A stretch of 64,000 bases of DNA from Haladaptatus pallidirubidus (GTDB taxonomy: Archaea > Halobacteriota > Halobacteria > Halobacteriales > Haladaptataceae), in the NCBI RefSeq assembly GCF_020700235.1, contig NZ_CP085301.1:1736001-1800000 (forward strand), in the 5' to 3' direction. Shown piece by piece: positions 6,501 through 14,738 of this stretch. A program made the translations under genes and the position numbers. Position 1 is the stretch's first letter; each line of letters opens with the position of its first letter. The notes below the pieces were generated by a model, which saw nothing but the letters and a program-made list of their open reading frames with translations, was not told the origin of the DNA and made no database searches.

Positions 6501-9467
6501 ATGGCAACACGGGACGAGAATCCCGACTTCGAGACGTACCGAAAGTCGCTCAACCACGACCGCGCGGACGCCCACCCCGAACTCGCGTCCGACCTCCGCT
6601 CCGTCGTCGATGGCGACGTTCGCTTCGATGAGTATACGCAACTGCTGTACGCCACCGACGGGAGCATCTACCAAGCCCGACCTGTCGGCGTCGTCTTTCC
6701 GACGTGCGTCGAGGACGTGCAAGCGGCGGTTCGCATCGCCGCGGAGTTCGACACACCGATTCTCCCGCGGGGGGCCGGTTCGTCGCTCGCGGGACAGTCG
6801 GTCGGGCAGGGATGTATCGTGCTCGATTTTTCACGCAACATGGACGACATCGTGGACGTTGACCCGGAATCCCAGCAGGCAACCGTAGAACCCGGCGTCG
6901 TGCAGGACGATTTGGACGACCACCTCGCGCAGTGGGGATTGAAGTTCGCGCCCGACCCGGCGTCCTCGAATCGGGCGACCATCGGCGGCGGCATCGGCAA
7001 CAACTCGACCGGCGCGCACTCGGTTCGATACGGCATCACCGACGCCTACACAGCAGAACTGGAGGTGGTACTGGCGGACGGGTCGCTCATCCACACCCGG
7101 GAAATCGAGGTCGATGGCGAGGAGTGGAACGAAATAATCCAAAGAGACGACAGGGAAGCCGAACTGTACCGAACCGTCAGGAGACTGGTCGAAGAAAACG
7201 AAGCGGAAATCGAATCGCGCTATCCGACGCTCAAACGCTCCGTCAGCGGCTACAATCTCCACAAAGTCGTATACGAACGCGACGGCGAGACGTATGTCAA
7301 CCTCTCGAAACTGTTCGTCGGGTCGGAAGGCACGCTGGGCGTGGTCGTCCGAGCGACGCTCGATTTGGTGACTCGGCCCGAAGAAACCGCGCTCGCGCTC
7401 TACTGCTACGACGACCTCGTTTCGGCGCTGTCGGCAGTTCCCGACGCGCTCGATTTCGACGTGAGCGCAGTCGAGTTGATGGACGACGAGGTGTTTCGTC
7501 TGGCCCGCGAATCGACCGAATTCGCGGAGTACGCCGAACCGATTCCGGAGGAGGCGGAGGCCGGACTAATGTTAGAGTTCGATTCCGAACTCCACTCGGA
7601 TTTCGAGTCGGCCGTCGCGGAGACGAACGCGCAGTTCGTCCACGCCGGAGACGCCTTCGACGTGCTGGAAGCCTACTCCGAGAACGACCAAGCGCGCCTC
7701 TGGAAGCTCCGCAAGGCCGCGATTCCGCTCCTGATGAGCATGGAAGGCGACCCGAAACCGTATCCCTTCATCGAGGATGCTTCGGTTCCGCCCGAAGAAC
7801 TGGCCGAGTACGTCCGGGAGTTTATGGCGATTCTTGACGACCACGACACCACGGCGGCCTACTTCGCCCACGCCGGGAATGGAACCCTCCACATTCGACC
7901 GATTTTGAACCTGAAAGAGGGAGACGGTATCGAGACGATGCACGCAATCGCCGAGGACGTGACCTCGCTCGTTCTCTCCCACCACGGGTCGTTTTCGGGC
8001 GAACACGGAGACGGCCTCGCCCGAACCGAGTTCAACCCGAAACTGTACGGTTCGCAACTCTGGGAGGCGTTCACGGAGCTCAAAACCGCGTTCGACCCGG
8101 AGTGGCGGCTGAATCCGGGAAAAGTCGTCTTTCAGGACGATGAAGCGGATATGCGCGAACACCTCCGATACGGCCCCGAATACTCATCCATCGAACCGAG
8201 GACGGTGCAGGATTTCTCGGAAGAGGGCGGTTTCTCGCACCTCGTCGAACTTTGCAACGGCTGTGGCACCTGTCGACAGACCGAGAGCGAAACGATGTGT
8301 CCGTCCTACCGCGGAATGAAGGACGAGATGACGACCACGCGCGGGCGGGCGAACCTCCTCCGAGCCGCCATCAGCGGCGAAATCCCGACCGAAGAGCTGT
8401 ATTCCGACAAATTTCAGGAGGAGGTGTTAGACCTCTGTCTGGGCTGTAAGGGCTGCGCCCGCGACTGTCCGACGGGCGTCGATCTCGCAAAGTTAAAAGC
8501 CGAAGTGAAACACGCCAGTCATCGGAAACGAGGTGCGAGCATACGCGACAGGTTTTTCGCCGAGGCGGAGCGCGCTTCCGCCCTCGGAAGCGCGCTCGCG
8601 CCGATTTCGAACTGGGCCACGAAACTTCCGGGTGCCGGATTGCTCGCCGAAAAGACGCTCGGAATCGCCGCAGAACGCGACCTACCGCGCTTCACCCGCG
8701 AAACGTTCACTGACTGGTTCGAATCGCGGGGGCCGCGAATTAGCTCCGAATTCGCCGTCGAACGGGTTTTACTCGTTCCCGACACGTTCACGAACTACAG
8801 TTATCCGGAGCCCGGAAAGGCGGCGGTTCGCGTTCTCGAAGCTGCGGGGGTTCACATCCAAATTCCAGATGATCTCGAACCGAGTGGAAGGGCCGCATAC
8901 TCCGAGGGGTTCCTCGACAGCGCGCGCGAGCGGGCCGAAACGAACGTTTCGGATCTCGAAAATCGCGTCGAAGACGGCTGGTCGGTGGTGTTCGTGGAAC
9001 CCTCCGACGCGGTGATGTTTCAGGATGAGTACCGCGATTTGCTTTCCGGTTCGGCGGTTGAAACGGTCGCGGAGAACACCTTCGGTGTCTGCGAGTTTAT
9101 CGACATAAAGCGATTGGATGATGGAATTCGGTTTCGAAAAAGAGGCGAGTCGCTCGCCTACCACGGCCACTGCAACCAAAAAGCGATTCGCAAAGACCAC
9201 CACGCGGTCGGCGTCCTCCGGCGTGCGGGTTACGAGGTTGACCCGCTTGATTCGGGATGCTGTGGTATGGCGGGAAGTTTCGGCTACCGGGCCGAACAGT
9301 ACGACCTCTCGCAGGCAATCGGAAGAATCCTGTTCGAACAGGTGGACGAAAGCGACGCCGAAACCGTCGTCGCGCCCGGCGCATCCTGCCGAACCCAACT
9401 CGAAGGCCGCGGGACGCGTCCGCCGCACCCAATCGAGAAAGTCGCGGCGGCCCTACACCACTCGTAA
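6501..9467 (+). CDS. FAD/4Fe-4S D-lactate (or glycolate) dehydrogenase, GlcD-GlpC fusion
   Basis: About 988 residues. The N-terminal FAD_binding_4 domain (about 40-220) shows PILPRGAGSSLAGQSVG and the GGGIGNNSTGAHS flavin loop. An FAD-oxidase C-terminal domain follows (about 270-540, with YFAHAGNGTLHIRP and GSFSGEHGDGLARTEF). Two ferredoxin-type 4Fe-4S motifs follow (CNGCGTCRQTESETMCP and CLGCKGCARDCPTG). Last come two CCG domains (HGHCNQKAI, DSGCCGMAGSFGY). Such fusions oxidise D-lactate or glycolate and pass electrons to the respiratory chain at the inner membrane face. Decayed lactate-utilisation remnants lie directly downstream, supporting a lactate role. Substrate choice is inferred. Confidence 0.88.
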   Translation: MATRDENPDFETYRKSLNHDRADAHPELASDLRSVVDGDVRFDEYTQLLYATDGSIYQARPVGVVFPTCVEDVQAAVRIAAEFDTPILPRGAGSSLAGQSVGQGCIVLDFSRNMDDIVDVDPESQQATVEPGVVQDDLDDHLAQWGLKFAPDPASSNRATIGGGIGNNSTGAHSVRYGITDAYTAELEVVLADGSLIHTREIEVDGEEWNEIIQRDDREAELYRTVRRLVEENEAEIESRYPTLKRSVSGYNLHKVVYERDGETYVNLSKLFVGSEGTLGVVVRATLDLVTRPEETALALYCYDDLVSALSAVPDALDFDVSAVELMDDEVFRLARESTEFAEYAEPIPEEAEAGLMLEFDSELHSDFESAVAETNAQFVHAGDAFDVLEAYSENDQARLWKLRKAAIPLLMSMEGDPKPYPFIEDASVPPEELAEYVREFMAILDDHDTTAAYFAHAGNGTLHIRPILNLKEGDGIETMHAIAEDVTSLVLSHHGSFSGEHGDGLARTEFNPKLYGSQLWEAFTELKTAFDPEWRLNPGKVVFQDDEADMREHLRYGPEYSSIEPRTVQDFSEEGGFSHLVELCNGCGTCRQTESETMCPSYRGMKDEMTTTRGRANLLRAAISGEIPTEELYSDKFQEEVLDLCLGCKGCARDCPTGVDLAKLKAEVKHASHRKRGASIRDRFFAEAERASALGSALAPISNWATKLPGAGLLAEKTLGIAAERDLPRFTRETFTDWFESRGPRISSEFAVERVLLVPDTFTNYSYPEPGKAAVRVLEAAGVHIQIPDDLEPSGRAAYSEGFLDSARERAETNVSDLENRVEDGWSVVFVEPSDAVMFQDEYRDLLSGSAVETVAENTFGVCEFIDIKRLDDGIRFRKRGESLAYHGHCNQKAIRKDHHAVGVLRRAGYEVDPLDSGCCGMAGSFGYRAEQYDLSQAIGRILFEQVDESDAETVVAPGASCRTQLEGRGTRPPHPIEKVAAALHHS

Positions 9468-9507
9468 CTCGCTGACGTCCAGCACCACTGCCCACAATCG
9501 TCCGTAA

Positions 9508-9516
9508 CTATTTATT
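9508..9516 (+). promoter_or_regulatory. TATA box in front of the decayed LUD-domain gene
   Basis: CTATTTATT is centred 27 nt before the ATG at 9539. A well-placed promoter in front of a broken reading frame suggests the gene was once expressed. Confidence 0.5.
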
Positions 9517-9538
9517 CGAGAACGCGCCACGTTGTGAC

Positions 9539-9681
9539 ATGTCTGCCGACACTGCCTCGGTTTCCGGGACTCCTTGCGGGAACTCGATGTCGGATTCACC
9601 CGGACGACGATGGCTGAGTTCGAGCAGGTGCCCTTAAACCATCACGAACCCGCATTGGGAATGAAACGGTCTCGGAGTTAG
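9539..9681 (+). pseudogene. Remnant of a LutC-like (LUD domain) lactate-utilisation gene
   Basis: The ATG at 9539 starts a frame reading MSADTASVS, then similarity moves to another frame reading FRDSLRELDVGFTRTTMAEF and NHHEPALGM before a stop at 9679-9681. ELDVGFTRTT and EPALG resemble the N-terminal part of haloarchaeal LUD-domain proteins. Nothing of the rest of the roughly 170-residue family remains. Recognition rests on a short stretch, so confidence is moderate. Confidence 0.45.
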
Positions 9682-9725
9682 GTTCCGAATCTGAACGGGG
9701 AGTCACCTCCCACGACCACTGTTAA

Positions 9726-10004
9726 GCGCGAACACTCGGCTTCGAACCGTACATCGCCGTCGTCATCGAACAGCTGGGTTACGGAGTCGAAACGACCGAC
9801 GTGGAGTGCTGTGGCATGGCCGGAAGTTTCGGCTACAAATCCAACAATTACGACCGCAGTGTTTCCGTTGACGAATCTGCTGTCGAAAAAGTGTCACGCG
9901 GACTCGTCGTCGCGAGTGGTGCATCGTGTGTCGAACAGCTCGATTCACTGGCGAAATTATCAATTACACATCCAGTCCAACTACTGACCTGCAGTATTGA
10001 ATAA
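9726..10004 (+). pseudogene. Remnant of a CCG-domain Fe-S oxidoreductase (LutA / GlpC C-terminus)
   Basis: The frame 9726-10004 opens after a stop at 9723 and reads IAVVIEQLGYGVETTDVECC then GMAGSFGY, matching the last CCG domain of the dehydrogenase encoded just upstream (GYEVDPLDSGCCGMAGSFGY). It continues with VASGASCVEQLDSLAKLSITHPVQLL, again parallel to VAPGASCRTQLEG and HPIEKV. Only the last 90 or so residues of such a protein exist here, so it is a 3' remnant left after a deletion or recombination. The stop is at 10002-10004. Confidence 0.7.
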
Positions 10005-10058
10005 TTTTAAATTTATTGCCTGAATTGTAGGTGACGTACACCGAGGGACAACTCCCAG

Positions 10059-10339
10059 ATGCAAGTTATCGAAATCACCTATATCGTACTCAGTGTCGTT
10101 CTCGCGGCAACCGGTCTTACTATGGTGGGACTGTCGATGCGGCGTATTTGCAGACTAACCGCCAGTCGATGCTCGTCCTCTCAATTGGCTTTTCGATTCT
10201 CGTGGCGGCGACAATCGCGACCACCTTCAGCGCGTTTCTGTACGATTTCGAGAACAGTCGTATGCTGTTGACGGTGAACTACGGCGTTTCGACGATTGGC
10301 TATCTGTTCGTCATTTACAGCGTGACAGGAGGAGACTGA
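10059..10339 (+). pseudogene. Frameshifted DUF7521-like haloarchaeal membrane protein
   Basis: From the ATG at 10059 the protein reads MQVIEITYIVLSVVLAATGL and TMVGLSMR. The next membrane segments (AYLQTNRQSMLVLSIGFSIL, then VAATIATTFSAFL and LTVNYGVSTIGYLFVIYSV) are in another frame ending at 10339. Together they give a continuous three-helix protein of about 93 residues like the DUF7521 family. The junction is at about 10139-10145, where ATGCGGCG would need one more G (ATGCGGGCG). A single missing base in a G run can be a sequencing or assembly error, so the gene may be intact in the organism. Confidence 0.65.
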
Positions 10340-10377
10340 GCGAAACACCGACGAAACCCACACCACTAACCGAATAG

Positions 10378-10386
10378 CTATTTTTG
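10378..10386 (+). promoter_or_regulatory. TATA box for the aldolase/threonine-synthase-like pair
   Basis: CTATTTTTG is centred 27 nt before the ATG at 10409, implying a leaderless bicistronic transcript. Confidence 0.55.
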
Positions 10387-10408
10387 TCTCCCGAGCATTC
10401 GATGAAGC

Positions 10409-11170
10409 ATGAGTGAACTCAGGCAGGCAGTGCGGGCGGGCGACTCCGTTGTTGGGACGTGGGTAACAATCGGCCATCCGGCCGTCGCGGAGATGAGTGC
10501 CGAACTCGGATTTGACTTCGTCGTCCTCGACGCCGAACACTCCTCCATGTCGCTCGAAACCGTCGAAAACCTGGCGCGGGCGGTGGATGCGGCAAGCGGC
10601 GAAACGAAACCAGTCGTCCGCCTGCCCGATGACGATCCGACTCGAATCAAACGCGTTCTCGACACCGGTGTTTCCGGTGTTATCGTTCCGATGATCGAAA
10701 CGGCGGAACAGGCCCGTGCAGTGGTCAGAGCGACACGCTACCCGCCGGAAGGGGAGCGAGGCGTCGCCGGGTCGCGGGCCGCGAAGTACGGACTCGAACT
10801 GGAGGAGTATTTCGAACGCGCGAACGACGAACTACTCGTGATGGTGCAGATAGAATCCGCAAAAGGCGTCGGACACGCCGGTTCGATTGCGGCGGTGGAT
10901 GGCGTCGATGCCTTGTTCGTCGGCCCGGCAGACCTCTCCGCATCCATAGGACGGTTCGGTGAAACCGACTCCCTCGACACCGAGATTTCCGCTGTTTTGG
11001 ACGCCGTCGGAGAATCCGACACCTCGGTCGGAACCATCGCACTCGACCCGACAGACGTGGAGAAATGGGCTGAAATCGGCTTCGACTTTCAGGTCGTCGG
11101 CATCGACGCTGACTATCTAATGGACGGCGCAAAACGCGCAAAGCAAGGGTACGAGGAACTGCCTCGATGA
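10409..11170 (+). CDS. HpcH/HpaI family class II aldolase
   Basis: 253 residues covering the whole TIM-barrel family. Seen blocks are GTWVTIGHP (about 16-24), FVVLDAEHS (about 37-45, with the catalytic-region His), VRLPDDDPTRIKRVLDTG, RYPPEGERGVAGSRA (about 110), VMVQIESAKGV (metal-binding Glu) and DALFVGPADLSASIG (metal-binding Asp region). Enzymes of this family cleave 2-keto-3-deoxy acids (2,4-dihydroxyheptanedioate, 2-keto-3-deoxyrhamnonate) to pyruvate and an aldehyde using a divalent metal. The stop overlaps the next start by 4 nt. The precise substrate is unknown. Confidence 0.88.
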   Translation: MSELRQAVRAGDSVVGTWVTIGHPAVAEMSAELGFDFVVLDAEHSSMSLETVENLARAVDAASGETKPVVRLPDDDPTRIKRVLDTGVSGVIVPMIETAEQARAVVRATRYPPEGERGVAGSRAAKYGLELEEYFERANDELLVMVQIESAKGVGHAGSIAAVDGVDALFVGPADLSASIGRFGETDSLDTEISAVLDAVGESDTSVGTIALDPTDVEKWAEIGFDFQVVGIDADYLMDGAKRAKQGYEELPR

Positions 11171-12483
11171 CCCTCGTCTGCTATCGGTGCGGCAACGAGA
11201 CGGAAAACGGCGCGCGCTGCGCATGTGGCGAACCGCTGTGGCTGAAAACCGACGCGACCGGCTTTTCGTGGCCAGCATTCGTACGGACGAGATCGGAGTC
11301 GGAATTGGAACCGAAACAGGAACCAACATCCGGACTCTGGCGCTACGCCGATTTGCTTCCGACGGAACCGCTACCAGGCGTCGGGGCGGCGGTGGGCGGA
11401 ACACCTCTCGCTCGAACCGAGCGATTGGACGAGTACGCCGGATGCAGGTTGTGGGTCAAAGACGAGAGCGCCAATCCGACGGGGACGTTCAAAGACCGCG
11501 GCAGTGCGGTGGGCGTCGCCCACACCCTCGAATCGAGCGTAGGTGCAGATGCGAATGGCAGTTGGGTCGGCACCGTCTCGCACGGAAATATGGCGATGAG
11601 CATGGCCGCGATGTCGGCCAGCGCTGGTGTGAGCTGCCTCGTGCTCGTGCCCGACGACATTCCGACGGAGCGCCTCGGACACATCGACCAGTACGACCCG
11701 GAACTCGTGCAGGTCGAGGGAGCGTACGGGAAACTTTACTACGACAGTTTGGAACTGCCAGGCGTTCGGTTCGTCAACTCCGATACGCCGTATCGCGTGG
11801 CGGGCCAGAAAACCACGGCGTACGAAATCTGCGAGGCGTTTGCGACCGCTCACGGAGACCCCGCGGGGTCTCCGTTCGACGGCTCCGGCCCCGGAATTCA
11901 GGTTTCGGAATCGGGCGAATCGGCGGATTCGTCCGATTCTCCCGACGCAATCGTCGCGCCGGTCAGCAGCGGCGGTCACGCCAGCGCCATCTGGAAGGCG
12001 CTCCGAGAACTCCGCGAGGCGAACCTACTCGACTCGGCTCCGCGACTGTACTTCGTGCAGGCCGCCGCCTGCGACCCGATTGCGCGGGCGTTTCGTGCCG
12101 ATGCCGACGAAGTTCGCTCCGTCGAGGGCGGGGACACTATCGCGTACTCCATCGCCAACTCCGACCCTCCCAGCGGCAACCGCGTCCTCGCCGCGGTTCG
12201 TGAAATCGGCGGTGCGGTGCTGTCAGTGTCCGACGGTGCGATTCTCGACGCGAAACGGCAGTTCGCTCGCCGTGCGGGTCTCTGCGTCGAACCCGCCGCC
12301 GCGACCACACTGGCGGGGATTCGTCACCTTTCGAAGTCCGGAGAGATTTCGCAGGACGAGCGCGTCGTCGCAGTTGCAACCGGGACGGGGTTCCGGGAGC
12401 AGTCGGCATCGCCGACTGCTCCGCGGTCGGTTCCGCTTTCCGAACTCGCAGGACGCGTTCGGTCGCTCGTTTCGGACGCGTAG
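11167..12483 (+). CDS. Threonine-synthase-like PLP enzyme with N-terminal zinc-binding motif
   Basis: 438 residues. The start is fixed by the 4-nt ATGA overlap with the aldolase gene. The N-terminus has a rubredoxin-like knuckle (CYRCG and CACG at residues 5-21) usual in archaeal threonine synthases. The PLP lysine is in NPTGTFKDRGS, the substrate/phosphate loops are TVSHGNMAMSMAA and PVSSGGHASA. The fold-type II enzyme would convert phosphohomoserine to threonine, or act as a related beta/gamma-lyase. A low-complexity linker (about residues 225-258) contains a 22-bp DNA palindrome. The aldolase partner makes a catabolic paralogue as likely as a biosynthetic thrC. Confidence 0.8.
   Translation: MTLVCYRCGNETENGARCACGEPLWLKTDATGFSWPAFVRTRSESELEPKQEPTSGLWRYADLLPTEPLPGVGAAVGGTPLARTERLDEYAGCRLWVKDESANPTGTFKDRGSAVGVAHTLESSVGADANGSWVGTVSHGNMAMSMAAMSASAGVSCLVLVPDDIPTERLGHIDQYDPELVQVEGAYGKLYYDSLELPGVRFVNSDTPYRVAGQKTTAYEICEAFATAHGDPAGSPFDGSGPGIQVSESGESADSSDSPDAIVAPVSSGGHASAIWKALRELREANLLDSAPRLYFVQAAACDPIARAFRADADEVRSVEGGDTIAYSIANSDPPSGNRVLAAVREIGGAVLSVSDGAILDAKRQFARRAGLCVEPAAATTLAGIRHLSKSGEISQDERVVAVATGTGFREQSASPTAPRSVPLSELAGRVRSLVSDA
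11853..11874. repeat. Perfect 22-bp GC-rich palindrome inside a coding sequence
   Basis: The sequence from 11853 to 11874 is its own reverse complement, with arms CGGAGACCCC and GGGGTCTCCG around a central GC. It lies in the variable linker of the threonine-synthase-like gene. Confidence 0.85.
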
Positions 12484-12515
12484 CTGGCTCGGGTGCGGCC
12501 GGTCGCAAGGCGTCG

Positions 12516-12743
12516 TTATTCGTCGGCGAAAACCAGTTCCTCGATTTCGCGGCGTTCACCGTCTTCGTAGCGGTACACTCTGCCGGACTCCTCGTCGTGG
12601 GTCGCTTGGTGCGACCCGTCGCAGAACGGATACGCCGCCGACAGTCCGCAGAGACAAATTGCGATGTCACCCTTCTCGGCGTCGATATCGTCCTCATCGA
12701 TTATCCGCGGACTGGTCGCGGTGTGTCTGACTTCGCGGGCCAT
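12516..12743 (-). CDS. CDGSH-type iron-sulfur protein
   Basis: 75 residues from the ATG at 12743. The motif CLCGLSAAYPFCDGSH gives the three Cys and one His that bind a 2Fe-2S cluster in CDGSH (mitoNEET-like) proteins; length and single motif fit the small prokaryotic type. The likely role is electron transfer or cluster handling in the cytoplasm; there is no membrane anchor. It lies between the convergent threonine-synthase-like gene and the helicase gene, on the helicase strand. Confidence 0.9.
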   Translation of the reverse strand: MAREVRHTATSPRIIDEDDIDAEKGDIAICLCGLSAAYPFCDGSHQATHDEESGRVYRYEDGERREIEELVFADE

Positions 12744-12798
12744 GGACGGGATTGTCGCCCTCGACACTTCAACTTCGGCGTGGATCAGGTTCCGAGAA

Positions 12799-14676
12799 TT
12801 ATTCGTCTAGAGTCGTTTTATCCGTGACCGTCTCCTCGGAAAGAGTTTCTTCAGCGGCTCTTTCCTCGACAATCGTCTCCTCAGCGACCGATTCCTGAAT
12901 CCGGATTCCCTTCGACGCGAGGTGACGCAACTGTTGGCGAGCGAACTCCTCCTCGCGTGTGCCGCGGGTCGCCAGCACGTACATTCGGGCGCGTCCGGCG
13001 GGGCGCATGGTTCGCCCTGCGCGCTGGGCGCCCTGCCGCCGCGACCCGCCGAGTCCCGACGCGACGATTGCGAGTTCGGCATCGGGCAAGTCGATTCCTT
13101 CGTCGCCGACGCGGGAGACGACGAGGGTGTCGAGACGCCCGTCACGGAACGCCTGCAGGTGTCGTTCGCGCTCCGGATGCGGCATCTGGCCGCTGATGAA
13201 CGGAACGGAGAGCGCGTCGGAAATATCGTCGCCCTGTTCCAGATACTCCACGAATATCAGGGCTTTCGCGGCGGGGTGTTCGGCCAGCAGGTACCGGATT
13301 TCGTCAACCTTCGCGGGGTTCGACGCGGCTATCTGGCGCTTGCCGCGCTGGCCCGCGTTGGCGTAGTCGCCGTGATACGTCTCGTCGTCCCAGCCGACGT
13401 ACCGGATTTCGACCTCGGGTTCGGCGACGAAACCGGCCTCGAACAGGGCGTCCCAGTCAGTACCGATGGGCGGCCCGATGAGCGTGAAAATGTCCTTTTC
13501 CTTGTCATCTTCGCGGACGGGTGTCGCTGACAGTCCCAAGCGATGCTTGCTCTGAAGGTTCGCGCTCCGCCGAAAGACCCGGGAGGGAATGTGCTGACAT
13601 TCATCGTACACGATGAGTCCCCACCGTCGCTGGTCGAACAGTTGGCGATGCCTGTCCATCCCGGCGGTTTGGTAGGTCGCAATCGTCACGGGGCGAACGT
13701 TTTTCTCGCCGCCGTGGTACTCGCCGACCTGTTCGGGGGAGAGAGAAGTGTGAGCCAGTAGTTCGTCGCGCCACTGTCCGGCGAGTTCCCTGCTCGGCAC
13801 TAGAATCAGGGTTTCACCCGAAACGGCTTCCATAACGCCCATCGCGGCGACCGTCTTTCCGCTTCCCGGCGGGCCGACGAGAACGCCGGATTTCAGGTCG
13901 ATAAACTCCTCAACCCATTCGCGCTGATAGTCGCGCAGGGAGAGCGAGCAGTCGATGGCCAGTTCGTCGCCGGTCTCCAAATCTCGCTCGTCCTGCACCG
14001 GGTACCCCGCCTCGTAGAGGATTCGTTTGACCTCGGCGACCTTCTCCTCGGCGACCCAGCTCTCGTCGTCTGAAAGCGGGGCGCGCAGATGACTGTCGTC
14101 CAGTTTCTGCCGGGCGACGTTTCCCATCAGGTCGTCGCTCGCGGCTTCGAGAACCACGTAATCGTCCTCATGCGTGTAGAGTCGGAACTGCTTTGCGCGT
14201 TTCCACTGCTGTTCGATGAACTGCTCTATGTCTGGCGATGGCTCCGGAAGCACCTGCCGGACGGTTCGCATCAAATCGTCGAGCGAGTCGTAGGGCGCAG
14301 ACCAGATGTCCTCCTGTCGAATTCGATAGCTGTAGCCACCCTCGCGGGTTGTATCCGTCAGGTGCGCGAACTGAGAGAGTTGCGCCCGCGTGAATTGTCG
14401 CGGCTGGTCGGCGACGATTTCCCGCCGTTTCGGAAAGACGACGATTCGTTCCCGGTCGGCCAGCCGCTCCCACTCGGTCGGAAACCAGACGACAGGATCG
14501 CGTTCCACGTCGAGGCGGACGACCTCCCGTTCGTCGGCGAGGCGTTCCAGCACGCGATTTGCCTCCTCGTGTGAACAGCCGAGCACCCGAGCGACTTCGT
14601 CGGCGGTGAGCACCGGACGCCCGATGTCCTCGACGGCGTCGTACACGTCAGAAATTCCGTAATCCTCGTCGGTCAC
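12799..14676 (-). CDS. XPB/Rad25-like superfamily 2 DNA helicase
   Basis: 625 residues. An N-terminal winged-helix-like region (VLTADEVARVLGCSHEEANRVLERL, about 20-48) precedes a damage-recognition-like segment. The helicase core has DYQREWVEEF (Q-like motif), GPPGSGKT (motif I, about 273), YDECQH (II), GLSATP (III), GDEGIDLPDAE (V) and QRAGRTMRP (VI). Archaeal XPB homologues unwind DNA in repair or transcription-linked repair, sometimes with the Bax1 nuclease, which is not adjacent here. The C-terminus ends in a short acidic repeat-like tail (AEET, AEET, SEET). Confidence 0.87.
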   Translation of the reverse strand: MTDEDYGISDVYDAVEDIGRPVLTADEVARVLGCSHEEANRVLERLADEREVVRLDVERDPVVWFPTEWERLADRERIVVFPKRREIVADQPRQFTRAQLSQFAHLTDTTREGGYSYRIRQEDIWSAPYDSLDDLMRTVRQVLPEPSPDIEQFIEQQWKRAKQFRLYTHEDDYVVLEAASDDLMGNVARQKLDDSHLRAPLSDDESWVAEEKVAEVKRILYEAGYPVQDERDLETGDELAIDCSLSLRDYQREWVEEFIDLKSGVLVGPPGSGKTVAAMGVMEAVSGETLILVPSRELAGQWRDELLAHTSLSPEQVGEYHGGEKNVRPVTIATYQTAGMDRHRQLFDQRRWGLIVYDECQHIPSRVFRRSANLQSKHRLGLSATPVREDDKEKDIFTLIGPPIGTDWDALFEAGFVAEPEVEIRYVGWDDETYHGDYANAGQRGKRQIAASNPAKVDEIRYLLAEHPAAKALIFVEYLEQGDDISDALSVPFISGQMPHPERERHLQAFRDGRLDTLVVSRVGDEGIDLPDAELAIVASGLGGSRRQGAQRAGRTMRPAGRARMYVLATRGTREEEFARQQLRHLASKGIRIQESVAEETIVEERAAEETLSEETVTDKTTLDE

Positions 14677-14738
14677 TGCCTCACGGTTGGTTCCCCGGCG
14701 GAATACCCGTTACGACTCTAGTTGCCCATCGGGACGGC

